A DNA stretch of 64,000 nucleotides from Allantophomopsis cytisporea. Taxonomy: Eukaryota; Ascomycota; Leotiomycetes; Phacidiales; Phacidiaceae. A program made the position numbers and the translations under genes. Shown here one piece after another: positions 44,927 through 57,197 of this stretch. The stretch is from contig CP103020.1 of the NCBI GenBank assembly GCA_024752435.1, positions 744,001 through 808,000 on the forward strand. The letters run 5' to 3'. Numbering within the stretch: position 1 is the stretch's first letter; every line of letters begins with the position of its first letter. The notes below the pieces were generated by a model. It worked only from the letters and a program-made list of their open reading frames with translations, was not told where the DNA came from and ran no database searches.

Positions 44927-47238
44927 TTATGCGTCCTCATCATCCTCCGAATCGCTATCTAACTCCATATTCAGAGGTGCTATGGATTCATCACTATCTG
45001 AATCTTCTTGCACCTCTTCTTGATGAGAAGCAGATATTCCAGTAACATTGCTAGATATATTCTCGGCGTGCGAAATGTTGGTTGAGGGAGTTTGTTGAGC
45101 GCTGAGCGCCGGATCAGGTCGCTCCTCAGTACGCACACGTTTAGAAGGTGGAGGAAAGGCAGGAGCTGCACTTTCAGTAGCATTACCCCAAGGACTAGGC
45201 ACTGCTGGCTTGGTCTCATCCTCCTGCGGACGCTTATTGCTGGTAGCAGAAGTTTCGTCTGAAACATGCGAGTCCAAGGATTGCTGGACGGGAAGGTTGT
45301 TGGCGTATGGAGTACTATCAATCATAGCGGTATCTTCCATTTCATCTATGATTGCCTCATCCTGCAATTGGGCGGTGGGTAGAGGAGGCATGCGGGGGCG
45401 GAGCAAGCTCTCAACTGAAGCATCACTTGAGAAGTTGCGGCATAGATGGGGAAGAATGCTTGTGAGGCGCTTTCCTCCCTTACCCGTAAATGGGTTAAGA
45501 ATACTGGTGAGCATGGCATCCTTGTTCTGCGTGATGATTGCTGTTCGATCAATATCTGCCCGTACCGAAATCTCGAGGTGCTGTTGTGGCAGATGCGACA
45601 AGAACAATGGAAGGAGTTGGTTAGCGGCTTCCGTGAGATATGCTAGTTGACTACGAGTTTCCAGGAGGGAAGATTGGATCTGGAGGAAACTATCTGCGTT
45701 GGCTGAGGTCCCATTCGATTGACCTTTCTTGCCTGCAGCATTGGGGATCTTGGCTTGGCCGTCGGTGGAGGCTTGATCAAATGGTCTCAAATCCTTACAG
45801 CATGCACGAATCATCGGATTCAATTTATTGACTGATGGCTTGAGCATCATGCTACCACCAAGAGGGAGGAGTCTTGCAACCAACTCATATACAGCAGCTC
45901 TAAATTCCTCATGTGCACTTCCAGAGGGGAAGAGCCAGGTGATTTGATCAAGAGTGTTTTGGGACAATGAAGCGAAAGCAGACTCCAGTCGATCAACGAT
46001 AGTAGCCAAGACTTTCAAAGAAGCAATGTGAACTTGTGGCAAAGAAGCCCAGAGACCCTCCCTCTCTTCTCTGTCAATAGCTGGATTTGTCCTGGCTCCT
46101 GCGTAGCCATCTGAAGATGCAGCTGATGGTCCTGCAATCGAAAGCATGCGAGTAATTAAGTCGATAATGGCGCCCATAGGGACGGTAACGGCAGTGGTTG
46201 TTGAAGAGACGAAAAATTGCTCAAGAAGATAAATCTGACCGGTCAATCTTTCAATACCAGCAGTGACCCCCTCCCACTTAGGCATATCCGTTGCCGAAAG
46301 AGCACCGCCCTCGAGTTCGCCATTGACGTCCACAGGATCAGCGATATAACCAGCACTCGATTCCCAATCCTCAACTGCAGCTCTGAAAGCAAGATCGGCA
46401 GTTCCATGGATATCCTTAATAAGCTTGCGCATTCCCTTGGCCCATTCCTCACCGGACGTGTTCTTCGGGGCTGTTTGGTACAAGATGACCGACAAGCGAC
46501 GAGCGCATTGCTGTACAGATACTGGAACGAGAGATTCTTCGGAAATCGTGGGAGCGAGGTATGGCAAGATAGCTGTACGGATCTGAGTATTGAAAGGACG
46601 AAAGATTGCTGGATGACGTGGGACAAGAGCCGCGAAACACTCTAGAATCGCTTCAACCACAGAACCTTGGCTTTCAACAATCTTGATTGAGGGTAGTGAT
46701 TTCGGTGCAATCAGATTCAGACAAGATGTCACAAAAGTTGGTAGTGTAGGAGTTGTGATTTCGCGGACTAATGTTTGATATTGATGGGTATAGGTGTATA
46801 TGCTTGTAAGCGTCAAGATTGCCAACTTTTTTGATGCGACTGGATCTGACTTCTATAAAAAATATTAGATGCTTCCTCTCCCAAAAACCTAGGTATACAT
46901 ACATTCAGAATCGAGAGAAGTCCTCGTACCCATGACTCTGAGCCACGAAGTACTTCCCAGCCTCCCACATCAATAACTGCTTGAATCAAAACCACCGCCG
47001 CGAAGCGTCCCTCAGAAACTCTTCCATTGAGCAGGCCAGATATCTGAGTCTTCAATTTATGAACCAACACCGAGCTCTCACTGGCATCAGCTTTAGCCGA
47101 AGAGCCATCTTGAGTAGATAAAATGGATCCGCAGCTCAAGGCAAGACGTTGGAGGGTTGGAGTAATATGAGGTAGACTTGAAGTTTGGGTAGTTGATAAT
47201 AAATGGCACAACGCCCTGAGCTCTGATGGAAGGGACAT
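44927..47238 (-). CDS. RIX1: RIX1 (IPI2), pre-60S ribosome assembly factor
   Basis: Rix1 forms, with Ipi1 and Ipi3, a complex that joins Rea1 on nucleoplasmic pre-60S particles and is needed for ITS2 processing and 5S RNP rotation. Two exons, 47238-46903 and 46852-44927, around a 50-nt intron (GTATGT to TATAG), give 753 residues. The first exon shows LKTQISGLLNGRVSEGRFAA, a Rix1-type N-terminal signature. The second continues in alpha-helical repeats (WVRGLLSILN junction, then KLAILTLTSIYTYTHQYQ). The C-terminal 250 residues are low-complexity, ending in a strongly acidic tail rich in DSDSDE and DSEDDEDA, with a KRVR basic patch nearby for nuclear entry. It is divergent from YPP1, 508 bp apart. 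Confidence 0.86.
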
Positions 47239-47746
47239 CTGAGCTGAGCCTTCGTATGATGTTATGAAATTCTATGGAACTGCCGAATGGACTGATGAGA
47301 ATCGAAGTCCGTCAGTTCGTATAGAATTAACGGAAGTAATTTGAAAAGGCACGAAAAGGCACTTGACGCTGAACTTCGCGTTGCGATAAATTAATTTTGA
47401 AGCGGCAGAATTCACTATCACTCTACCTTCTGATTGGAGCGCATTCTTAGCAGCTTGTTGCTCCCTAGGTCCCGCCAGCTACCGCCGGTGATCGTGTTTT
47501 TCCACTCCGTCTCCGCAAGCTGGTAAATCGTGCCTCAGCCTATGCAATATTAGGGGAGCATGGGGCATAGCATGACGCTCAAGCTGCATGTGTGTACACA
47601 AGCAAATCCCAGGAATTCTATGAATATAACGACTCGATTTCACCACCATGCAAAGCGTTTGAATTTTAATCCTTTTTAAAGCCACACATTGTATGCAGCA
47701 TAGCGCACATTAATTGAGTCGTCAACAAGAAGCGCCAGTCGCAAAG
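47239..47746. promoter_or_regulatory. Divergent intergenic region, RIX1 / YPP1
   Basis: 508 bp between start codons of a ribosome-assembly gene and a membrane-lipid kinase factor. Nothing beyond general promoter location can be stated. Confidence 0.45.
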
Positions 47747-50700
47747 ATGAGCGTACGAGACCTCCCCCAGATCTCAACGTGGACGTTTAAGGAGGATTGG
47801 TTCTGATGATTGTGGAGTAGCAGAAAGAACAGACGAAGGCAGCCAACTATATACACCTCCTCGACGAAGCCCGATGCAATGGAAATTGGGACGCCGTACC
47901 TGAACTTGTACGAAAAGTCAGGAAACATGCACCGAATCGTGCTTGTGAGTTTGCATCGCTCGCGACCGTTGCGCTCGGGAGCTATTCTCAAGAACCTTTA
48001 AGCTGACTTCCACATAGGCCTCACCCTGACTGCAGAAACCGAGTACCATGCTCATCAATATATAAAAACTCGTCCAAGTACACCACAATCAGGTCAATCC
48101 GAAGATCTGTCCAAATTCATCCCGCCCTTATTGGAGGTTGCCGAAAAAGAGACCTCGAACCCCGAAGATGCGTTTCAAGCACATGTATGCGTCGGATGGT
48201 TACACTGGCTCATGGGAGATCCTGCTTCGACAGCTTCTCAATTGCCAAGCAATTCTGGACTAGATTTCGTGCAGCTGGACGGCGGTAGCAGTGGTCAATC
48301 CACTGGTTGGACGAAAGTCTCTGTTATAAAATCACTTTATTTAAAGGGGACTTGCCAAGCAAGAATAGGCGCTGCTGCAGATGCCTTGCTGACATATGAA
48401 TCCGCCCTGCCAGTACTCTCGGGATCCTCAATATCAGGGGGTGAAGCCAGATTATGGAGCGAATTACTTCTCACCAGCTTTTGCATGCTCTGCACTCGTG
48501 TGCCCAACTCGGAGAAACCAAATAACGGGGAAACAAAGGCTATTTCCGCCTTCCGAACATGGGCAAAATTCTGGGAGCAACCCAGTTCACCCTCGGTCAT
48601 AAGTCATGGATATAGGCCTGATGCAAGCCGGCGAGAGGTTTGGTTCTTATATTACAAAAATCTTTCCGATATACTCCAACAAGACTTGCCATATCCTATC
48701 GGATCGTTAACAACGACTGGCACGGATTTATCAATCAAAGTACAGCAGAAAGCGGAACTACAGAAAGTTGAAACTGTTTATGAGGGGCTGCTCATAAATG
48801 AAGTTTCCTTCCCGAAAGCCGAGGAAGCAAGTCCCGAAGTTGAAGAATTTGTGGAGATTGTTATGCAAAATTGGAGAATACTTTGTGGTAACAATTGGCA
48901 TGAATCTGAGCTTGGCGACGGTGGCAGGGAAGCATGTACTAGGAACGTCTTGGACATCCTATATAGAGCTGCCACAAAGACTTTCCACTCCACACAGATT
49001 TTGAGACACCTTTTCACCGTTCATCTTGCTGTTGCGGATTTCGACTTAGCCATCAAAGCGTTCGATACCTATTTCGGGATTGTCGAAAAGGGCAAAGCCA
49101 GAGAAGAAAAGACTGGAGAGCTTGACCCCGGGCTTGACTCCGATGAATTGGTGTTAGTGACCGCGACTGAATGTATCCGTGCGCTGTGTCGCTATGGTAA
49201 TAGGATTGAGGCAGAGAAAGCTTATGAACTTGGTCACTGGATCGAAACCTGGCTTGGCAAGCACCATCCTCATGTCACTGAAGCAAATGGTACAAATGGT
49301 GATAGATCTAATGAACAGGCCCACTCCGACATACTTCCATACGTGTTGTCAAAGTCATGGCTAGCAATAGGGATCAGTCAGGCACAATGGGCACGTATGA
49401 CTTTTGATGCCACTTCTCGAACGGACCTGCAGGGTAAAGCGATATCCTCCGTGCAGAAAGCGTTAGCTGGCCGATATGGAAATACGCATGATATCGAGGC
49501 TTTATTCGCATTGGGGAACCTTCTTGCTGAAAGACGGGAACTCGATGCAGCCATCAGTGTGGTGAAGACTGCACTCCTTCCATCTGGCGGACCTGGTGGA
49601 ACTCGAACTGCAGATCTTGGTCCAGAAAATGGCGACTTTGCTCGAGAACGAGCACTTATTCCATTGTGGCATCTGTTGGCACTGCTACTCAGTGCTCGAC
49701 AAGAATTCACTATAGCTGCAAGAGCATGTGAAGGTGCTTTTGAGCAGTTTCAAGACCCCGATATATTATTTGGACGTAATGACAAGGGATCGTTCCGTAG
49801 TGAGCACCTTAGCGAAAAGTTCGGTGACAAGAGCTCGGGTCTCGTCGATGATATGGAAGACTTTGAGAAGGAAAGTGTGCTTGAGGTTAAAATCACACAA
49901 CTTGCCCTAGTAGAAGTGCTGGAAGGTTCTGAGGTGGCTGTAAATGCTAGTGACGAGCTGCTCAGTCTATATGCAAGACTCTTTGGCGACCCAGCAGGAA
50001 CTGATGGAGTCAGCACACAAAAGTCATCGACACTCGCTCCAGTAGCCCCAAAGAGCTCAGCCGGCACCATTCGAAGTCTCAGGGGTAGCATCTTCACTCG
50101 TTCAGGTCGCGCCGCGCGGAAAGCGTCTATTCAACACCCGGACACTGTCGAAGAGAAGACGGATGCCGCAAACCGTCCCGAGACAGCACAGACTATTGTT
50201 ACAAATGTGAACAGAGCACCCACAATTCAGGTTACGAATGAAAACGGCAGCCCAGGAAAAGAACGACATCATCGTCATGCATCAGGCCAGGAAGGACGAA
50301 AACGCAATCCCAGCGTCCCCCGCAGTAGGAACGGTGGTAAACGTGATGGCAGTGCAAGTCGAGGTGGGACCTCAAATGGGACCGGTCTTTCTACTCGTCC
50401 AACCCTAGCAGGTGCAGATGGCCTAGGTACAGGTACACAATATTTTACTCCACCCACATCAACAGATGAGAAAGGAAGTTGGCTAAATGATGCCGATGGC
50501 ACAGGTCAAAACGAAACCCAGCCAAGTAGACCAGGTAATCAATTACCTCCACATTCACAAAACATGCCACAGAAAGAGCTGCAACTACTGTCTAACGGCA
50601 CTCAAGGTCAAGACACAAGACTTCCCCATATATCACGTCATTCATCGTCGACAAGTTCAGGTCCCGTGATTAGATTCTCTAAGGATCAAGTTAGACGTCG

Positions 50701-51595
50701 ACGTATCGGCATCCTTATAAAGGTTTGGCTTCTCATTGCTGGTTTTTATAGACGAGCTGCATTATATGAAGACGCTCAAGGTGCTATTGATGAGGCTTTC
50801 AAGCTCGTAGAAATTCTGGAAGTCGATGTGTCGAAAGATATTTCGGGGAGTATAACAGCTGAAAATGAAGGCTGGGGTGGTGGCAGGAGTGTTGTACAGC
50901 TATGGGCTGATGTTTGGGCTGAAGTAAGTGCACATTTTAACTTAACATTTATAATTCGAGACTAACAACACCCACAGCGAGGCGAACTCTCTCAAGCACA
51001 GAAACTGCCTTATGCCGCACTTTCGGACTTCGAGTCTGCCCTCACCTCTTTCCCTGACCATCCCTCTGCTACTGTGGGACTTTCTTCCATTCTTCTCGAC
51101 ATTTATAGCAAAGCACTACCGCCAGTCCCAATAGCGACCAAGCTTGATCCCCCAGGGTCACTGACAAATCCCTCTACATCAAATGTTAATACCGTCGTAC
51201 CAATCCCGCCTATTCAAGATGATAGTGCCTCTATAAGCGCGCGGACAACTCAACCTGCGCCTCTCGGACTTCCGAAAGCCGCTCCAGTTCAAAAAGAAAA
51301 TTATGATGAACGCCCACCTACTGCATCAACGATTACACCTTCTTCAACAGATACTCCTGTGTCAACATTGGATCGTCTTGCTGCAAGAGACCGCGCGTAT
51401 GGCCTACTTTCTGCACTGACGAAGCTGGGCTCTGGCTGGAATTACTCTGAAGCTTGGTTCACACTTGCGAGGGCCTATGAGGAGGGAGGACAAGTAGAGA
51501 AGGCAAGAGAGGTTTACTGGTGGTGTTTAGAACTTGAGGAAGGTATGGGCGTAAGAGAGTGGAACTGCGTTAATGGCGGAGGTTATGTTCTATAG
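47747..51595 (+). CDS. YPP1: YPP1, scaffold of the plasma-membrane PI4-kinase (Stt4) complex
   Basis: Ypp1 (TTC7 in animals) is a TPR-rich protein that, with Efr3, recruits the PI 4-kinase Stt4 to the plasma membrane. Four exons are inferred: 47747-47752 (only ATG AGC), 47833-47944, 48018-50923 and 50978-51595; phases close exactly to 1213 residues. The tiny first exon is proposed because the TPR reading (TKAANYIHLLDEARCNGNWD) extends back to an ACAG acceptor with no ATG in frame, and ATGAGC directly precedes GTACGA. Repeated helical pairs such as AHVCVGWLHWLMGD and LKGTCQARIGAAADALLTYE are TPR-like. Residues about 660-840 form a disordered Ser/Gly/Asn-rich insert. The C-terminus SEAWFTLARAYEEGGQVEKA is again TPR and ends YVL. 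Confidence 0.87.
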
Positions 51596-54518
51596 ATTGT
51601 GACTTTGTAATCTAGTGAGAGAAAATGCATAATTTGGGTCGTCGGACTATGACAATTGTTTCAAGGCTGTAAACCGTTGACTGCTATATCCAAGGTTCAA
51701 GTACAGTCAACAAACACTTTCTCCTCTCAACCTTGGCAATATGATATTTCTCGCGGCCACTACGTTTGAAGTTCCCATTTTACTTAGGAGCTGTCTACCC
51801 TGTTGAATATAAGAACCTCTCGGCTCCCCTTTCCCCTTTCCTCGAACCAACCCTTCAATAAAACCCATACACTCTGCGACCTGGCTCTTAGGGTACTCTC
51901 CACATAACCAAGAAACTTGAACATAGTGCCACGATGCAGCATTCGCACAAACTCCTCAATATTCCAAACAAAAACTTTCACGCTCTCTGGCGAGCTGCCA
52001 CAGAGAGTCAGGTAGGCCTATACATCACGTCTGCGGTTGGCGAGCGAGATCGCCGGATGTGACTGTTCCTCTAGTGGTCTATCACTTCCAGAAGAAAGTT
52101 ACGGCTGTGTATCCGCCCGACACATGCTGAAGTGCGAGACTCCGTTGGCCCGCATGATCTTGCTCATGGAATACGCGCTCTTATTCTAGCGTCCAGTGAC
52201 GCAGCGAGATGGCGATCTTCCTAAGATACTCATACCTGGAAATTTTGGCGTAAACGGTTGAGGGTATCTTCGATATGGGTCGTTGTTTTGCTTCCTCGTG
52301 AAGTGACGTGTGTAGGGTTTAGTAATGATCCCTTTCTTGGTTTCTGTTATGATGGAAGCTCTCTGGGACCCTTTCTTCGTTAGGGGAATTTCTTGAGAGA
52401 AGATTCTAGTAGATAAGACTGGAAAATGGTATGTAAAATGTCTCAGGGGATTCTGTGCGATGTTGCGGCTAATTTACTTGCCTCCATCTGTTTCAGCGCT
52501 CCGCAGAGGTATATCACTTGGTTGTTGTACCCACAGAGTAAGGGATTTGCACAATAGTTGGGCATGCTAACATCATTTCAAAATGCCTTGATTGCACCGG
52601 GTTTCTAGAAACTTTTCAAAGTCAACCTGGCATAATTCTGGTGATTGCATTGGCATAAAAGACATGATGTGTATGGATTACCGAAGATCTGGTTATGGTC
52701 ATCGAAGAAAGAGCCGTGTTTTATTTGTGAATTATATGCAGAAGAAGCTTGGGCTCTCACGTAGCACGATTTCCCCGCGTGCCCGCGCTTTCGTGCATGG
52801 CCCCTCAGCGAACAAAGATAAGATGACTGAGGAATCAACATATTGCTCAGCTGTATGGTATATGAAGAGTAATGATACATCGGAATATTACAAAGACAAG
52901 ATGGAAGTGTAAAGTCGAAAATAGAACGGGAGATTGACTTAAGGAAATTGAATTAATTCCACGGAGATGATTCCCGCAGGGAGAGACATGTCGAAAAAGT
53001 ATATATAGCACTGGATGATGAATTTTTCCGAGTCATCATTAATTGATTGCATACTTTTCAGAATATCCGGAGAAACAAAAGCTGAAAGAAGGCGAGATCG
53101 CGCTCTGAATGGCTACACCGAGGTCTTGTGTCATTCTGTGTAATCTATAAAGATCCGATGATTCAGCTCTTACATTACGAATTTCGTTCCGAACATACTC
53201 TTAACTATGCCAATCACTCTCCAAACTATACGACATCCCGAAATGAACAATCGGAATAGAAGCACTTATTTCCTTCCATCAAGTCCATAATTCCCGCCCA
53301 CCAAAACCCTCCCAGAGCAAAGAAGAATATCAGCATCCCTAATATCTACAGCATTCCACCTGACATACAAAAGATATAAGACAAGGCGCCCCAAACCCCA
53401 AACCCTCAAAACCCAAAGACATGCAGGAGCCGGCCCAGCTCAAACCCCCCATCAAACTAACCCTCCACCAAAGCCTCGTCCGTCCAGGAAGTCCTGCATT
53501 CTTCTTCAAGCCTTCCAGACGCCCACCCACGCTGCCACTGACGCCCTCTAGCGGCCCGCCCGCATGGCACGACGGGCCGCACCCCTGCAGGGCTACACAG
53601 TGCATGAAAGGCATGCGGGCGCGGAGCAAAGCCACTGAGCCACGGGACCGAATTGGGCAGGTACGATATCTGCACGCCTTTGGGCATATATGTGCGTTCT
53701 TATGAGGTATGTATGTATGCTTTTGGAGTGGCGGGTGGGCGATGACCGGCAGTCGGATGTGACCGGACGGGCGGGGATGGGGGAGGAACGTTACTTCAGC
53801 TTCGATGACGGTGCGTGCCGGTGGGGCTAGATACGGCGAGATGAGGTGCGAGAGATGATAGGTAGTGTGCTTGATGAATGTCCGTGAACGGGTGGGTTGT
53901 GGGGTTGACGTGTGGGATCGTAGGGTGAGCTTGCCGCTTTGGACGGGAAGGGTAGGTAGGTTTGTAGGAGATATATTGGGTGTCGTGGCAGGGCTGTGGG
54001 GGTTTGGTTGGGTTGCTATCTTCTCTATTATACGGGCGAAGATCAATAAAATTGCATGCGATCTACAAGGCAGAATAGGTTTGGGGGCACAAGCAGTAAG
54101 GGAAGGATTTTTGATGCTTTGGGTGTTTCTACTTTTCTCTGCTGTTTAGGTATTTGTAAGTTGTAGATATACTTGTTATGGAATGTCGAGTTGACAATGT
54201 GGTGTTTCGCCTTGTGAGTGGAACATGGGTTCGAAGCAGTGATGCAATGTCGCGCAGTTGAGTCTAGAATGTCTGAACTGCTGCCCGACACTACCAAGCA
54301 TAGAACATGCTTCGCGCGGAGCTTCAGCAAGTAATGATGGTGTCTCGCACCGAATCGCACAAGTTGCCCGTTCTTCTGTGCGGCATGATGTTTGGATTGA
54401 GCGGCCCGACATATTCGTAATGATGATATGACAGGTCGGAAATGTTATGCGAAATCTGACATATTGGTCTTGAACCGGGGAATTGGATGTTTTGGATTCT
54501 TCTTTTTCCTTCCTCTTT
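51596..54518. other. Intergenic region between YPP1 and TAE1
   Basis: 2.9 kb. Minus-strand frames at 51784-52020 and around 52240-52470 are open but lack a start and switch phase; a 235-codon minus frame at 53339-54046 is Pro/His- then Gly/Cys-rich and overlaps equally open plus-strand frames. None is recognisable. Unidentified or decayed exons cannot be excluded. Confidence 0.45.
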
Positions 54519-55835
54519 TCAAGTTGCCGGTTGAAGAGCATACATCCTTACAGGAAATAGCTCCTTGGGAAGACCGTTCTGAATTTCTGTCCTTTTAATT
54601 TTGAGCCCGGCTTCTTCGAAGAGCTTGCGGAATTTCTCGTCGGTTCTATTTCAGTCAGTTTGTATGTTCCACACTGCTCTTGAGACAGGGTTGCAGGAGA
54701 TAGTATCGGGAATCAATGTACCTGGTGACACTACTGTCGACATCATCAAATATATCCTTGCCGCTTGTACTCAAATTCTCCTTGACAACGATCCATCCTT
54801 TTCCAAGCTTCAATCCCTTAGCACACCTGCGTAGATACTCTACTAATTGCAAATCTGTGAGGTGTCCGAGACACCATTGATTCCAGATCAAGTCATAACC
54901 GTCAGCATACGACGGAGTCCACTTCTCCAAACCAACGTTGAAGATTTCACCTACACCCTCCCTGCCAACCAATTTCTCGGAAAACTTAGCCACAGGCTCT
55001 ACAATATCAACAGTGCGAGCTATAGAAAGCAACAGTCCTTCAGTGATTCTCCCTATTCTGAAGAATTAATTAGTTTCAACTTGAGTCTAAGACTATTTCT
55101 TATGACAACATTCGGCAAATTTTCAAGTGAATAAGACATAAATTCAAAGTTACACCATGAATAGACCAGAATAGCGCAAGATATATACGCAAGTACGGAG
55201 CGAAGTTTCACAAAACTCTTCCAGAAGGGGTTCCCAGAAGGATGTATTCAAGACCCCTATGCAAAGCATAGCAAGACCAACCTCAAGTAACGCAAGTCGC
55301 AACGCTATACCTCCAGAGAGTAATCTCGAAAGGAAACCCACAACGAAAGTCAAGAGTCACAAGCAAGACGACCGAGTAGCCTCCCAAGACAACCCGACAA
55401 AAATGAAAGCAAAAGTAAAAATGAATATGAAAATGAAAATGAGAATGAGAATGGAAATAGAAAACGCAAAACCAAAAATATCACAGAAGAAAAGAAGACT
55501 CACCCTGCGCCACAATCCACAGCCCGTTCCACTCTAGGACTCTCAACAGTCTCCTCGGCGCTCCGCAGCCCACTCCTACTGGCGCCCTTCCGGAGAACAA
55601 GGCCACACTTTGCAAGGAAATTGCGCGAGCCCTGAAGGTCGACGCGCGAAATGTACGGGAAGCCGCCGAGCATGCCATTGACGTCGGCATCGATGCCCTG
55701 CCAGTAGTCGATGGCATCGGCATGGTTGATGAGACTGTCTGGCGCGTGAGCAGGGGGTGCATCGGCCGGCGTGGGGGCCGTTGCGGACACCGTTGCGGGC
55801 GAGGAGGTGACGATGTCTGCTTCTGTGTCGGCCAT
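54519..55835 (-). CDS. TAE1: TAE1 / NTM1, protein N-terminal (X-P-K) methyltransferase
   Basis: SAM-dependent enzyme that methylates the alpha-amino group of proteins beginning X-Pro-Lys, including ribosomal proteins (yeast Rpl12, Rps25). Three exons: 55835-55504, 55057-54722 and 54645-54519, total 264 residues. An Ala/Pro-rich extension of about 40 residues precedes AIDYWQGIDADVNGMLGGF, the family's substrate-channel motif. The intron falls inside the SAM motif VDCGAG/IGRITEGLL (about 106-119), which is rebuilt exactly by splicing. VDIVEPVAKF, WNQWCLGHLTD and WIVVKENL are further core motifs; exon 3 ends MYALQPAT. Intron 1 is 446 nt, very long for this genome, and A-rich; intron 2 is 76 nt. 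The start MADTEAD is the first ATG of the frame. Confidence 0.92.
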
Positions 55836-56702
55836 TGTCTAATGTCTTGGACTGTGTTTGGGACTTGGGCTTGCGATCTCGATGGGGTTGGGCGGCGCGG
55901 CCTTTGGGGCCTGGGACTGTGCTAGGCTTGGTTTAGGGATGATAGAGATCCCTAGTGAATTATGTTGCTGGACAAATGGATTGTCTAAGGTGAGACGTTA
56001 TTGTGCTGGTGTTTGCGTGGCTTTGTCCTGCTTACACGTCTTGTCTTGTCTTGTCTTGTCTTGTCTTGCACGGAATGAATCTTTGTTCGCAAGTGTGGTG
56101 TGCGGATAACGTGACCGTGACGCGGTTGCAGACTGAATTGCCAATATCGCGAATGTTCGTGATGTCGCGCGTAGAGTGCTGCAAATCAGCCTGAGCCGAG
56201 GTAAAGGTCCTGACATAATCTCATTTCGTGGTATAAGATTTTATGCACAACTTGTGCATCATCACATGCTTCGACAAACTCACGCACGAATACAATACGG
56301 AAAACATCCTGGAGCTCCCTCCGGCTTTTCTTTCCTCCTCACCCAAATTACCACACGGAGATTGCTCATATCTTCCAATCAAAGGCATCCTTTTCCCGGG
56401 TACATAGCAGCAGAGTTTGGACGAAAGGGTGGATTTCATGGTTAAGTTGGCACAGACCAGTATGTGCTGAAGGATGCGGTTGAAGCGTGCATCCCAATCT
56501 TAAATTGCCAGTCACGTGCGTGAAGCCTATATCACAACGCATGTTAATTTTAAGGTGAAGTAGGGTAAAGCACCGCATTTAGAAACCCGGGTGGTTCTCC
56601 AGTACTTCGGTACAGAGTAGTATTGACACCAGGCCAAGGGCGATTTTGCCTATTAGTCAATGTAACCAACTCCATACTCCATACTTACCTAAAAGTCGGG
56701 AT
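55836..56702. other. Spacer upstream of TAE1
   Basis: 867 bp holding the TAE1 promoter and the 3' side of the small candidate gene. It contains a CTTGT pentanucleotide repeat. The plus-strand frames here overlap one another and are not convincing. Confidence 0.5.
56038..56069. repeat. (CTTGT)n pentanucleotide repeat
   Basis: Six uninterrupted copies, about 200 bp upstream of the TAE1 start. Confidence 0.85.
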
Positions 56703-57197
56703 TTATTTACCAACTTTCTCTATACCCTTTTGCTTTCGGCTATCTTCTCCCTTGGTGCAAGAAGTCAGAAATAGGTTTTGTCCCATTTCCGCTCGTGGCA
56801 TTTCAACAACAAGACGACGACCAGTTTGATCGACAAGAAGGACCCTAAATCCCTTCGGATCGACCAAGTTACTCGGTCTGGCCTAATATCGGTCCAATGA
56901 CACTTACACTTTGCGCCCTGTCTTAGACCACTCAACGGCCATGTCACTGTTTGCGCAATGATAGACTTGAGACATGATCTGATGTCTTGCCCCTTCCACA
57001 CTGACTATTTCTAGCATGTCCCCGGCCGCCATATCTTTCCTTGGCAGCAATTCGGTTTTCTTCTGGAAGTCTGTCAGCGATGATGTCGTAGTAAACAACC
57101 CTTTGATTATTTGACTCGCTTGCAACGGTTCACCCTTGGCTTGCTGGCCAGAAGGTTGGTTGATATGGCTGATTGTTTCTTCAAAATTGAATGGCAT
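56703..57197 (-). CDS. Small candidate gene, 143 residues, unknown function
   Basis: I do not recognise this protein. Exon 1 (57197-56908) opens at an ATG with MPFNFEETISHINQ and stays open for 96 codons. A GTAAGT donor follows, and a TTTAG acceptor 63 nt on restores the frame: the junction reads WSKTGRKV-VLLVDQTGRRLVVE, and exon 2 (56844-56703) ends VGK. The good splice sites, agreement of phase and mixed hydrophilic composition argue for a real gene. Against it are the small size, the isolated location and a downstream region of uncertain frames. There is no signal peptide. It could be a lineage-specific gene or a remnant. Confidence 0.42.

Noticed and set aside
51784..52560. Apparent minus-strand gene built by linking open pieces and ignoring stops
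   Set aside because: About nine stops in roughly 260 codons is near what random sequence gives; pieces that look protein-like by eye are not evidence at that density.
53339..54046. 235-codon minus-strand frame between YPP1 and TAE1
   Set aside because: Changes abruptly from Pro/His/Thr-rich to Gly/Cys-rich, overlaps equally open frames on the other strand, and has no recognisable domain.
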